From positions 124,001-188,000 of the forward strand of contig JAJEGS010000021.1 of the NCBI GenBank assembly GCA_022819745.1: a DNA stretch of 64,000 nucleotides. The letters are read 5' to 3'. A program made the position numbers and the translations under genes. The notes under the pieces are model-generated. The model worked only from the letters and a program-made list of their open reading frames with translations. It was not told where the DNA came from and ran no database searches. Below, piece by piece: positions 1 to 8,545 of the stretch; the first letter of the stretch is position 1; each line of letters starts with the position of its first letter. Origin of the DNA: Candidatus Latescibacterota bacterium (GTDB taxonomy: Bacteria > Latescibacterota > UBA2968 > UBA8231).

Positions 1-2
1 GT

Positions 3-56
3 TTCATCCGCAGCGAGGAAGTGCCCCGCGCCGAAGAGAAGGATAGCGTACTGTAG
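3..56 (+). CDS. 3' end of a truncated gene (17 residues visible)
   Basis: The first bases read as an open frame ending at a TAG at 54-56, with a polar, acidic C-terminus (ends EEKDSVL). The start lies outside the window. The composition looks like a normal protein tail, but the piece is too short to identify, and the other two forward frames are also short here, so this is a tentative call. It would be upstream of and co-directional with the small membrane protein that begins 38 bases later. Confidence 0.35.
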   Translation, partial: FIRSEEVPRAEEKDSVL

Positions 57-94
57 CTGCGGCGGATGGACGAAACCTGATCATAGGGGTTGTT

Positions 95-463
95 ATGGAA
101 CCGACCTATTTAGCCTCATTTCTCCCAGTCTTTTTCGGCCTAGCCATCGCCCTGATCGTCCTGTATTCCGCACGGACCGAAGAAAAGAATAGCGAACGGC
201 TGGAGCAGCTAGCTGATCGGCTGCGCCAACTCTACAAACGCGCCGGTCAGCCAGCCTTGCGGGTACGCCGTCCCAGACGACTCCACTTTGAGATGCATCA
301 GGCTCTCCGAGAGTTGGAAAAGAGCCTCAAGACCTTGGAGCGTCATCACCAAGTCCATAGCCGTCGGCTGAACTCTCCCCGGATGTTCATCGACGACCCC
401 AAGCCCGTTCTCGACAATATGGATCAACGCATCTCGCGGCTGGAAGAAATCGACGTGAAATAG
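95..463 (+). CDS. small membrane-anchored coiled-coil protein, unknown function
   Basis: A 122-residue protein. Residues about 6-25 form one strongly hydrophobic segment, followed at once by a charged region (ARTEEKNSERLEQL) with heptad-like leucines and then a basic stretch rich in Arg. The C-terminal third is again helical and charged. This suggests a single-pass inner-membrane protein with a cytoplasmic helical tail. I do not recognise a family. An antisense frame over 209-607 is also open, but the membrane segment and helix pattern make the forward frame the better choice. Confidence 0.55.
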   Translation: MEPTYLASFLPVFFGLAIALIVLYSARTEEKNSERLEQLADRLRQLYKRAGQPALRVRRPRRLHFEMHQALRELEKSLKTLERHHQVHSRRLNSPRMFIDDPKPVLDNMDQRISRLEEIDVK

Positions 464-593
464 AGGAATCCAGTTGTGTGCCCCGTTGTGGTCGAGGGTG
501 CAGTCCAACGCTTCTACGACCTTCTGGGGCGTTCGCGCATTGAATCCATCTGCTATGAATACATCCACAACTTGACAGCCCATGAAAAATGTA

Positions 594-634
594 TATGTTG
601 TCGTCAAATTACTGTGAAAAATGACGACAACATA
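594..634. promoter_or_regulatory. perfect 13-bp inverted repeat just upstream of the DUF4143 ATPase gene
   Basis: The left arm TATGTTGTCGTCA (594-606) and right arm TGACGACAACATA (622-634) are exact reverse complements with a 15-base AT-rich spacer. The right arm ends only 5 bases before the ATG at 640, so a bound protein or an RNA stem would cover the ribosome-binding region. It could be an operator for autoregulation or a hairpin that limits translation. The repeat is directly visible; its role is inferred. Confidence 0.5.
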
Positions 635-639
635 GTCGA

Positions 640-1791
640 ATGACGATTCCGCGTATATTTGAAGCCCCTAAAAAAAGCTTCTTTCTCTTAGGACCGCGCG
701 GCGTTGGCAAAAGCACCTATTTGCGAATCGCTTTTCCCGATGCGCACGTCATCAATTTGCTCGCCGAGGATACGTACCAACGCCTGCTTGCAAATCCAGG
801 GCTCCTGGCGGCTGAACTGCGGGCTGTGCCCAGTGACCGCTGGGTGGTTTTAGACGAAGTGCAGAGACTGCCCGCGCTGCTCAATGAAGTACACCGTTTT
901 ATCGAAGAAAAGGGGCTGCGCTTTGTCTTGTGCGGGTCCAGCGCAAGAAAGCTCAAACAGGCAGGTGTCAACCTGCTCGCAGGGCGTGCCCTGTACCGCG
1001 CAATGCACCCCTTTATTCCCGAGGAGTTGGGGGAGCGATTTGCGCTCGACGACGCCTTGCAACACGGCTTGCTGCCCATTGTATGGGACTCAGAGGACAG
1101 GGCCGAGACGCTCATTGCTTATACGCAGATGTATCTCAAAGAAGAGATTCAAGCTGAAGCCCTAGTGCGCAACTTGCCGGGATTCGCGCGCTTTCTGCCC
1201 GTTGCGGCGCTCTTTCACGGTCAGACCCTAAACGTGACCAACATTGCCAGAGAAGCCCAGGTTGCCCGCACGACGGTGACGGGTTATCTGGAGATCCTAG
1301 AGGAAACGCTCCTCTGCTTTCAGCTTCCTGCCTATGAGACCCAATTGCGCGTGCGCGAACGCAAATTGCCCAAATGGTATTGGTGTGACCCCGGTATTGT
1401 GCGAGCCATGAAAAAGGTCACGACGCCTCCAACACCAGAGGAACGCGGTGTCCTATTTGAAGGGTTGATTGCACAGTTGATTCGGTCGTACACAGACTAT
1501 CGCAATCTGTGTGATGAATGCTTCTATTGGGGAACCGTTGCGCAAACCCAAACCGAGGTCGATTTCTTGCTTAAACGCGGGGGAGAATTTGTCGCCATTG
1601 AGGTCAAGTCCGGCGGCACCTTTGCCGAATCTTGGTGCAAAGGATTGAGAGTGCTAGCCGACTTAGAGGGGCTGTGCCGACGCATGGTCGTCTATCCCGC
1701 AGGGCCTGAGTTACAAACGGCAGATGGCATTGAGATTCTGCCATTATCGCAATTTTCCAATCTGTTGGCCGCTGATGCTCTGTGGCCATAA
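640..1791 (+). CDS. AAA ATPase with DUF4143 C-terminal domain
   Basis: This 383-residue protein has the usual length and order of the COG1373 family. A P-loop (GPRGVGKS, residues 18-25) and Walker B (VVLDE, ending at D72-E73) precede a winged-helix-like middle and a C-terminal DUF4143 region. The C-terminus carries a PD-(D/E)XK-like pattern, D308 in TEVDFLL and E321-V-K323 in AIEVKSG. Members are patchily distributed ATPases often found near mobile or defence genes, and their biological role is unknown. No clear Shine-Dalgarno is visible; the region before the ATG is occupied by a perfect inverted repeat. The 3' end overlaps the next gene by 10 bases. Confidence 0.85.
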   Translation: MTIPRIFEAPKKSFFLLGPRGVGKSTYLRIAFPDAHVINLLAEDTYQRLLANPGLLAAELRAVPSDRWVVLDEVQRLPALLNEVHRFIEEKGLRFVLCGSSARKLKQAGVNLLAGRALYRAMHPFIPEELGERFALDDALQHGLLPIVWDSEDRAETLIAYTQMYLKEEIQAEALVRNLPGFARFLPVAALFHGQTLNVTNIAREAQVARTTVTGYLEILEETLLCFQLPAYETQLRVRERKLPKWYWCDPGIVRAMKKVTTPPTPEERGVLFEGLIAQLIRSYTDYRNLCDECFYWGTVAQTQTEVDFLLKRGGEFVAIEVKSGGTFAESWCKGLRVLADLEGLCRRMVVYPAGPELQTADGIEILPLSQFSNLLAADALWP

Positions 1792-2789
1792 GCACCCTCG
1801 CGAAACGGAAATCAGTGCCTACACCGTCAACGACTTCCCTCATTCTCTTAACGGGCGCAACCGGCTACATCGGCGGGCGGCTGTTGCACGTGTTGGAAAA
1901 TGCCGGGCATCGGGTGCGCTGTGTGACTCGGCGTCCCGAGGCACTCCAATTTTGCGTTGCGCCAACGACGGAAGTAGTCAGCGGCAACGTCCTCGACCGT
2001 GAAAGCCTAACAGGGACTATGGACGGCGTCGAGGTTGCCTACTACATGGTTCATTCCATGGGTTCAAAGGGCGATTTTGAGGAACAGGATCGCCGGGCCG
2101 CGCACAACTTTGGCGCAGAGGCGCGGCGCGCCGGTGTCGGGCGGATTATCTATCTCGGCGGTCTCGGCGCAACGAGCGAGGGACTGTCCCCGCATCTTAG
2201 AAGCCGGCAGGAAGTCGCTGAGGTCTTGCGCGCATCGGGGGTGCTGGTCGTCGAGTTCCGCGCCTCTATTGTCATTGGTTCTGGCAGTCTGTCGTTTGAG
2301 ATGATTCGCTCGCTGGTGGAGCGGCTTCCCGTGATGGTCACTCCGCGTTGGGTAAACGTCACGGCACAGCCGATAGCGATTGACGATCTGCTGCAATATC
2401 TCTCGGCTGCACTCGATCTAAAAACCGATGACCATGCGATCTTTGAAATCGGTGGTCCTGATGCGGTTTCTTATGGCGACCTGATGCGGGAGTACGCGCG
2501 GCAGCGTGGGCTCAAGCGGCTGATGATTCCCGTGCCGTTGTTGACGCCGCGCCTCTCTAGCCTCTGGCTCGGTCTAGTGACGCCCTTATACGCCCGAATT
2601 GGGCGGAAGCTGATCGACAGCATTCGCCATCCGACGGTCGTCCGCGACAACGCCGCTCGGCAAACCTTTCCGCACATTCGGCCCCAAGGGGTGCGCGAGG
2701 CCATCGCCAGTGCGCTTGGCAACGAAGACCGCGAATGCGCCGCAACGCACTGGGCCGATGCGTATCAACGGAAGTCACGCGACGCATGA
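1782..2789 (+). CDS. atypical short-chain dehydrogenase / NAD(P)-binding protein, probably C-terminally short
   Basis: A 335-residue Rossmann-fold protein. The nucleotide-binding motif TGATGYIGG lies near residue 25, followed by an atypical-SDR (NmrA/YbjT-like) core with the YYMVHSMG and IYLGGLG segments. Relatives usually carry a further DUF2867 domain after the NEDRE-type motif; here the frame stops about 20 residues after that motif, so the DUF2867 part appears to be missing. The start is a GTG overlapping the stop of the preceding ATPase gene by 10 bases, which implies coupled translation; a later start would cut into the first strand. Substrate unknown. Confidence 0.7.
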   Translation: MAISTLAKRKSVPTPSTTSLILLTGATGYIGGRLLHVLENAGHRVRCVTRRPEALQFCVAPTTEVVSGNVLDRESLTGTMDGVEVAYYMVHSMGSKGDFEEQDRRAAHNFGAEARRAGVGRIIYLGGLGATSEGLSPHLRSRQEVAEVLRASGVLVVEFRASIVIGSGSLSFEMIRSLVERLPVMVTPRWVNVTAQPIAIDDLLQYLSAALDLKTDDHAIFEIGGPDAVSYGDLMREYARQRGLKRLMIPVPLLTPRLSSLWLGLVTPLYARIGRKLIDSIRHPTVVRDNAARQTFPHIRPQGVREAIASALGNEDRECAATHWADAYQRKSRDA

Positions 2790-2842
2790 AGTTGTTGTAG
2801 CGAAGGTCCGCGAAGAGAAAGCGGCGGTGAGGAGAATTCTTT

Positions 2843-3388
2843 ATGACGACGAAAATCAACCAAACGACCCTCGCGCTCGTGCGCGGGGATATTACAAGGG
2901 AACGCGTCGATGCGATTGCCAACGCTGCCAACGAGCGGCTCATGGGCGGCGGTGGCGTCGATGGTGCCATTCACCGCGCTGGGGGACCGACTATCGCGGT
3001 GGAATGCAGCGCAATTCGCGCCAAGCAGGGCGGTTGTCCCACGGGTCAAGCTGTTATCACGACGGGTGGCAATCTTCCCGCGAAGCACGTCATCCACACT
3101 GTGGGGCCGATCTGGCGGGGTGGAGACGCTGGTGAACCTGAACTTCTTGCTAGCTGCTATCGGGAAAGTTTACGACTCGCAGTGGAACACGGTATCAAGA
3201 CGATTGCATTTCCATCCATTAGCACCGGTGTGTATGGCTATCCAGTCGCGCAAGCCGCGGTTGTCGCACTCAATGCGGTAAAGCAGTTCCTCGAAGCGCA
3301 CGACTGTCTCGATGAGGTGCGTTTCGTCCTCTTCGATGATGCGACGTACGGCGCTTACGAGAATGCTCTTGCGGACATGGGAGTGTAA
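2843..3388 (+). CDS. macro-domain protein, probable O-acetyl-ADP-ribose deacetylase
   Basis: At 181 residues this is a single stand-alone macro domain. Typical signatures are the DAIANAAN segment near residue 25 followed by a glycine-rich loop (LMGGGGVDGAIHRAGG), the HTVGP strand and the ISTGVYGYP loop that contacts the distal ribose. Such enzymes remove acetyl from O-acetyl-ADP-ribose or mono-ADP-ribose from protein in the cytoplasm. A good ribosome-binding site (GAGGAG) lies about 8 bases before the ATG. The gene converges on the acyltransferase gene with only 2 bases between the stops. Confidence 0.9.
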   Translation: MTTKINQTTLALVRGDITRERVDAIANAANERLMGGGGVDGAIHRAGGPTIAVECSAIRAKQGGCPTGQAVITTGGNLPAKHVIHTVGPIWRGGDAGEPELLASCYRESLRLAVEHGIKTIAFPSISTGVYGYPVAQAAVVALNAVKQFLEAHDCLDEVRFVLFDDATYGAYENALADMGV

Positions 3389-3390
3389 CG

Positions 3391-5043
3391 TTAGCTCGTC
3401 GGACGGACGCGGGGACCGTTCAGCAGTCGGCCCAGCCAAGTGTAGCGGACGAGAAATTGGTAGATCAGCAATAGAAGGCCGGTGACTGCGAGCAAGACTA
3501 GGAAGTACTTTACCCCTGAAGCAATCGGCCAATCGCGCACGGCCAATTGAGCGCCAATGATCAGCGGTACGTGCGCCACGTACAGCCAGTACGACGAATC
3601 CGACATGTAGCGAATGGTGTTGTTTTTGCGGGTGCAGAGTTTGCGGAACAAGCCGATGAACCCAAAGGTCATCATCCAGGCGTAGATTACCTGCAATGCC
3701 ACCGCTGCTGTCCGGGCCGTGGCCGGATCGAATATCTCCTGGCGAAATCCAAATGCACCCGTTGAAAATTCGAGCCCGAGCGGGAAGACGATGAATAGCC
3801 CCACAGGAAGCGCCAACCACCACCATTTTCCGACCCGGCCGTCTGGGTCGTCGCAGTCGAAATACAGAGCGCCAAATAAGAAAAAGAGGGCGTAGTAAAA
3901 TAATATGTGCGGCATGGGTAGAAGGCCCAAGGAGGTGTCTGGGCCAAAACTGGGTAAGACCAGTCCCATGAGCGACTGTGGGATCATGGTCAGAGGGATC
4001 AAATAGAGAAATCGAATGGGTGAAAGAACCAGCCACTTGGGCGGTCCCTGCCATTGCCGCCAATCGGCGAGGCGGGCGTAGAGTGCGAAGACGAGGACCA
4101 ACCAGCAGAGGAACCACAAAAACCAAAGGTGGTGAAAAAGCGGCACAGCAAAGATCGGCGACGCCATCGCTTTGAGGAACTCGGCCGATTCCTCCCTTGA
4201 CTTGTTGGTTTTTTCTTGACCTTCGCCAGTGGGGGATTGTTTGAAAAATCCGGCGATTTCAACGCGACCGTCCTCAACTTGTCGCGCATCGAGTTCGATC
4301 TGCAACAAGCCCGCCAAATACCGCGTCAGTTCCCAGTCCACCTCCAAAGCCGCCCGAGGCGTATCGCCGTTGTTGTTTTTTGCCTCGGGGTCTGCTCCGT
4401 ACTGAAGCAGCAATTTGGCGACTTCCACTTGTCCCAAGAACGCGGCCGCGTGCAAGGGTGTCCCGCCATCCTTGGTGCGGCCATTGACCGCGGCCCCGTT
4501 TTGCAGCAGCCAATCGACGACTTCAAGCTGGCCGACCAGCGCGGCCCATACTAGGGGAGTTTGCCCGAAGGCCGGATCGATGCCATTGATATTGGCTCCG
4601 CCTTGCAGGTGCCGTTCAATAGCGGCGAGGTCCCCGTTCTTGGCTGCGTTCCAGATAGTGTCTTCTTCGGCCTTGGCTGCGTTGGCTTCTAATCCAGATG
4701 CAATGGCCCAGCCGCTGATCCAGTTCACTGCGGGAACGATTGTTACTAATCCGAGTAGGAACGGCAGCAACACGCGGCGAAAGCGGTGAGAGAGCAATGG
4801 TTTTAAGCCGCGTCCACGCCAAAGCATGGCTGTAAAAAAGCCGCTTAGCACAAAGAACACCGGCATGCGGAAGCCGTGGATTGCGGCAAATAACAGCCAG
4901 AAGAAATCGCTTTGCCGCTCATCCTGGACTGCCCAGGGAAACGGCGTGAAGGACAACCCCGCGTGCAATGCGATGCCGAGCAGCATCGCCGTGGCGCGCA
5001 GGGCGTCGAGGTCGTAGCGGCGCGGGTAAGAGCTCCTGTTCAC
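3391..5043 (-). CDS. membrane acyltransferase (family 3 / OpgC-like) with an inserted ankyrin-repeat domain
   Basis: This 550-residue polytopic protein begins with the acyltransferase-3 signature RRYDLDALRATAM and a likely catalytic His (H27 in IALHAG). Two or three membrane helices follow, up to about residue 117. Residues about 127-235 are soluble ankyrin repeats (TPLVWAALVGQLEVVDWLL, TPLHAAAFLGQVEVAKLLL), then a charged linker, and the remaining seven or so helices (HHLWFLWFLCW onward) resume near residue 290. The domain probably transfers acyl groups to an extracytoplasmic glycan or lipid; the ankyrin insert may recruit a partner. The start is a GTG overlapping the stop of the upstream enolase-superfamily gene by 4 bases (GTGA). 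Confidence 0.85.
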   Translation of the reverse strand: MNRSSYPRRYDLDALRATAMLLGIALHAGLSFTPFPWAVQDERQSDFFWLLFAAIHGFRMPVFFVLSGFFTAMLWRGRGLKPLLSHRFRRVLLPFLLGLVTIVPAVNWISGWAIASGLEANAAKAEEDTIWNAAKNGDLAAIERHLQGGANINGIDPAFGQTPLVWAALVGQLEVVDWLLQNGAAVNGRTKDGGTPLHAAAFLGQVEVAKLLLQYGADPEAKNNNGDTPRAALEVDWELTRYLAGLLQIELDARQVEDGRVEIAGFFKQSPTGEGQEKTNKSREESAEFLKAMASPIFAVPLFHHLWFLWFLCWLVLVFALYARLADWRQWQGPPKWLVLSPIRFLYLIPLTMIPQSLMGLVLPSFGPDTSLGLLPMPHILFYYALFFLFGALYFDCDDPDGRVGKWWWLALPVGLFIVFPLGLEFSTGAFGFRQEIFDPATARTAAVALQVIYAWMMTFGFIGLFRKLCTRKNNTIRYMSDSSYWLYVAHVPLIIGAQLAVRDWPIASGVKYFLVLLAVTGLLLLIYQFLVRYTWLGRLLNGPRVRPTS

Positions 5044-6302
5044 GGGTTGGTCTGCTCGATCCTTCTAAACGTCCCTCCATCCTGCACGGCTTCGTAGATC
5101 TGGGCGAACTCGCGGCTGCCGTCGTCTTCGACGGGGAGGCATTCAGACCCGCTTTCGCAGACGGGCATGGCGTCGCGGGGGTATTCGTTGTGGAGATCCT
5201 GTTTGGAGCAGCCATAGTAGGTGACTTCGCCGTTGGCGCGGGCGTAGCGATAGACGTGGCGGGGCGGATCGACCCAACTGTAATCCACTCGATATTGCTC
5301 TATGGCTTGGAGGTCAATCTCGATGCCGAGGCCGGGTTGTTCTGGGACTCGGTAGTAGCCGCCGCGCAGTTGGATGGGGTCGGCCAACAGTTGGCTTTCC
5401 CAGATGTTCATGCAGGTAATGGCCGGCCACTTGCTCTGGGGGCAGACCGCGCCCAAATGAGCGGCCCACGTAGTGGTGATGCCCGTGCCGACGAGCTGGA
5501 GCCAGAAGGGTTTGTTGGCCACGTCGGCGACCGCGGATTGCTGCGCGATGCCGTGGGCTCCAGCGCAGACTACAAAGCCGTCGGCGACGTCTTCTTGCAG
5601 GGTGGTGAGAATGGGCGGCGAGCCGTAGTGCATGGCCAGCGGGCGGCGGATGTGGTTGCGAATTTGGGCGTTGCCAGCCACATCGGATTGGGGGATCGGC
5701 GTCTCAATCATGGCCACCTGCGGGTATTGCTCCAAGGTTGATAAAAACTCGACGGCACTGGCGGCGTTGGCGAGCGTGCCGTTGAAGTCCAAGTCGAGCT
5801 TGAACTGCGGGGGGACGGCCTCAATAATGGCTTGGATACAAGCGTGCAGGTCGTACCAAGTCCGCGCCTTGAGTTTGGCGGTGGTATAGCCCTGTGCGAC
5901 GGCGTCGGCGCACTGGCGCGCCCAGTCTGCGGCCGGCATGTCCATCGCCCACCACGACAGCGGACACCACGTGCGGACTTTAGTGCCCAGAAGGCGATAA
6001 GCGGGGGCACCCAAGACCTTGCCCACGGCGTCGAAAAGCGCCTGCTGGACTCCGGCCCCCAGCGCATCTTCCCACAGCAAATCGCCGACCGCGCGACCGA
6101 CGATGCGGTCTTCGATGTCTTCGGGGACTTTGGCCCACGTATAATTGGGGATGGTCTCGCCCCAGCCGATGGTGCCGTCGGCGAGGGTGATTTTGCAGAG
6201 TTGGACAATGCGCCAGTGCGGTAGCCAGTACTGCATGTGCTGATTGGTGTGGTCGGTAAACGGAACGTCTAAGTGGATGAGTTCGACGGATTGGACCTGC
6301 AT
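5040..6302 (-). CDS. enolase-superfamily (mandelate racemase/muconate lactonizing-like) enzyme
   Basis: A protein of 420 residues from an ATG at 6302 that has an AAGGAG ribosome-binding site 8 bases upstream. The N-terminal capping domain is followed by a TIM barrel with K143-L-K145 as the expected second-strand lysines, D172 (LDLDFNG) and E200 (MIETPIP) as the first two metal ligands. The third acidic ligand is not obvious: the equivalent strand reads PLAMHYGSPP. The reaction would be proton abstraction from a carboxylate substrate, perhaps a sugar acid, but the substrate cannot be predicted. It is translationally coupled to the ankyrin-acyltransferase. Confidence 0.8.
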   Translation of the reverse strand: MQVQSVELIHLDVPFTDHTNQHMQYWLPHWRIVQLCKITLADGTIGWGETIPNYTWAKVPEDIEDRIVGRAVGDLLWEDALGAGVQQALFDAVGKVLGAPAYRLLGTKVRTWCPLSWWAMDMPAADWARQCADAVAQGYTTAKLKARTWYDLHACIQAIIEAVPPQFKLDLDFNGTLANAASAVEFLSTLEQYPQVAMIETPIPQSDVAGNAQIRNHIRRPLAMHYGSPPILTTLQEDVADGFVVCAGAHGIAQQSAVADVANKPFWLQLVGTGITTTWAAHLGAVCPQSKWPAITCMNIWESQLLADPIQLRGGYYRVPEQPGLGIEIDLQAIEQYRVDYSWVDPPRHVYRYARANGEVTYYGCSKQDLHNEYPRDAMPVCESGSECLPVEDDGSREFAQIYEAVQDGGTFRRIEQTNP

Positions 6303-6389
6303 TGGGAGCTCCTTTTGGAAATGGTAGGGTGGGCTAGATAAGGCGGGCCGAGCCAAGTGTCAAGGCGGGGAATGCGTTATATTCCCGGC

Positions 6390-8510
6390 ATGGAAATTCG
6401 CCAATTCGCCGAGCAAGTGCTCTTCGGTACGCGCTGGGAAGACAAACTCGTCGCCCTCGATCGCTACGAGGACCACGCGCCCGGTGCGGGGATTGCGAAC
6501 CCTAGTGCGCCGGGTCGCCCGCCCGGCTTGGGGCTAGATGAGTGGCACCACCGGGAAAAGCTCCGCTTTCGCGACGTGCGCCACTTCCACAGCGAAAAAG
6601 AGCGCGGGCTGGTCTTGCACTTTTTTGCCAACCACGAGTTGCTCGCCTTGGAGCTGATGGCGCTGGCGCTGCTGAAATTTCCGCAGGCACCGGAGAAATT
6701 TCGCCGGGGCTTGGTGCAGACGCTCAGAGACGAGCAGGAGCACGTGCGGCTCTACCAGCAGCGGATGCAGGAGATTGGGGTGCAATTTGGCGAGATCCCG
6801 GTCGGCGATTTTTTCTGGAAGGCTATCGGGCCGATGGAGACCCCGATGGACTTTGTAACGGGCTTGAGCCTGACCCTCGAACAAGCCAATCTCGACTACG
6901 CGCGGCACTACGCCGAGGTCTATCGGCAATTGGACGACCCGGAGACTGCGGCGATTCTGGAGCGGATCTATCGCGACGAAATAGGCCACGTCAAACACGG
7001 GCTGACGTGGTTTAGGCGCTGGCAGGAGACCGGGCTGACCGAGTGGGATGCCTATCGCCAAGCACTGCGCTTCCCGCTGGGGCCGGCCCGGGCCAAGGGC
7101 ATTGGCTTCAATCGCGCGGGTCGGCTCCAAGCTGGGCTTTCCGCTGACTATATCGACGAATTGGAGCTGTTTTCGCAGTCGCGGGGGCGTTGTCCTGCCG
7201 TGTATTGGTTCAACGCTAATTGCGAAGAGCAGGTGGCGTTGGGGCGACCGGGTCTTACGCCGTCGCAGCGGGTGGCTGAGTTGGAGGCCGATTTTCAAGC
7301 GCTGCCCATGCTGTTGTGCGTCCGCGACGATGTGGTTCTTTTGCGCGAGAAGCCTTCGCCAGCTTTTTTGCGGCGGATGCAGGGGTTGGGCTTTGCGATT
7401 CCGGAGTTCGTCGAGTGCAGTGTGGAAGGTTTAGCGGCGCTTGCCGAGCGCAAGGTCAACGCGCTCAGGCCCTGGGGTTGGAGTCCAGACAGTGCCGAGT
7501 TGTTTGCGCCGTTGGTCGCGGGTTTGCCTCGCGGTGGAGAAGGGACTTGCTGGAGCGCGGCGATTCGGTCGCTTTATGCCAAGTCGTGGAGCGCGGCGCG
7601 GCTGGGCGAGTTTCTCGCGATGCAGGAGGACGACTATTTCTGCGGGACGGATGTCGTCGGCACGGCTTGTGAGACGACAGACCAAGTCCTAGCGGAGATA
7701 GAGCGCTTGGCGGAGGCGGGTTTTGATGCGGTGGTCGTCAAGGCTATCTACGGCTCTTCGGGGCGCGGCCAAATCCACTGTCGGGGAGGACAACTACGCG
7801 CGGAGCAGCGTGGTCGATTGGAGAATATTTTGCGGCAGCAAGGCCAAGTTGTAATAGAACCGTGGCTCGACAAGGTGGTTGATCTGTCGCTGCATTTTGA
7901 CTTGGGGGCCGAAGGTGAGACGACAGTGGCTGGCTGGACGCGGTTTCTCACTGATGGGCGCGGCCAGTATCGCGGCTCGTTCGTCGGCTCGCTTACCGCT
8001 GGCCTTGAAGAGGAAGTGAAGCGGTTTCTCTACGGCGATGGGCGCGATGCCCGCCGCTTGCCGAAGCTGGGCGAACAGCTTGCCGAATGGCTCGTTGAGC
8101 CGCTGCGCACCGCTGGTTATCAGGGGCCGGTCGGTGTGGATGCCATGGTGTACCGCGACCGTGACCGAGTGCGGCTAAAGCCGATTGTGGAGATTAATCC
8201 GCGCACGACGATGGGGCGGGTGGCGCTCAAGTTGCAACAGGCGGTTAATTCGGCGCGTACGGCTCTGTGGCTGGTGATTGGCCGGCGCGAGGTGGCAGCG
8301 GCTGGGTTTGCCGACTTGGCTGAGTGTGCTGCTGTGCTGGAGGCCGCGCATCCGGCCCGGCTGATGCCCGATGGCAAGCAGTTGAGTGGCGGGGTGCTTT
8401 TTACGACTGATCCAGCGCAGGCCCGTTCTTTTGCTACTGTGTTGCTGGTCGGTGAGTCTCTGGCCGAGTGTGAGGGGTACCTACGAGAAGCGGGACTGGT
8501 GCTCAAGTAG
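6390..8510 (+). CDS. DUF455-type ferritin-like domain fused to an ATP-grasp domain
   Basis: A 706-residue two-domain protein. Residues about 1-270 form a ferritin-like bundle (DUF455/COG2833 type) with paired acid-His motifs HFFANHELLALE, RDEQEHVRLY and RDEIGHVKH that could bind a di-metal centre. From about residue 400 to the end is an ATP-grasp region, with VVKAIYGSSGRG as the nucleotide-binding strand-loop and EINPRTTMGR as the metal/ATP site. A carboxylate-amine ligase activity is likely; the natural substrate is unknown. ATG 6372 or GTG 6357 are alternative starts; 6390 was chosen because the MEIRQFAEQVLF opening matches the DUF455 start as I recall it. It is divergent from the enolase-type gene. 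Confidence 0.75.
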   Translation: MEIRQFAEQVLFGTRWEDKLVALDRYEDHAPGAGIANPSAPGRPPGLGLDEWHHREKLRFRDVRHFHSEKERGLVLHFFANHELLALELMALALLKFPQAPEKFRRGLVQTLRDEQEHVRLYQQRMQEIGVQFGEIPVGDFFWKAIGPMETPMDFVTGLSLTLEQANLDYARHYAEVYRQLDDPETAAILERIYRDEIGHVKHGLTWFRRWQETGLTEWDAYRQALRFPLGPARAKGIGFNRAGRLQAGLSADYIDELELFSQSRGRCPAVYWFNANCEEQVALGRPGLTPSQRVAELEADFQALPMLLCVRDDVVLLREKPSPAFLRRMQGLGFAIPEFVECSVEGLAALAERKVNALRPWGWSPDSAELFAPLVAGLPRGGEGTCWSAAIRSLYAKSWSAARLGEFLAMQEDDYFCGTDVVGTACETTDQVLAEIERLAEAGFDAVVVKAIYGSSGRGQIHCRGGQLRAEQRGRLENILRQQGQVVIEPWLDKVVDLSLHFDLGAEGETTVAGWTRFLTDGRGQYRGSFVGSLTAGLEEEVKRFLYGDGRDARRLPKLGEQLAEWLVEPLRTAGYQGPVGVDAMVYRDRDRVRLKPIVEINPRTTMGRVALKLQQAVNSARTALWLVIGRREVAAAGFADLAECAAVLEAAHPARLMPDGKQLSGGVLFTTDPAQARSFATVLLVGESLAECEGYLREAGLVLK

Positions 8511-8545
8511 GAAGCTAACTGAGTAACTGACGTTACGCGGAGACC

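Noticed and set aside
209..607. Reverse-strand open frame of 132 codons over the small membrane protein
   Set aside because: It overlaps a forward frame with a clear membrane segment, and has no recognisable motif or good ribosome-binding site.
4968..5741. Forward frame of 257 codons antisense to the acyltransferase and enolase-type genes
   Set aside because: It mirrors GC-rich codons of a well-supported gene with catalytic motifs; no domain visible.
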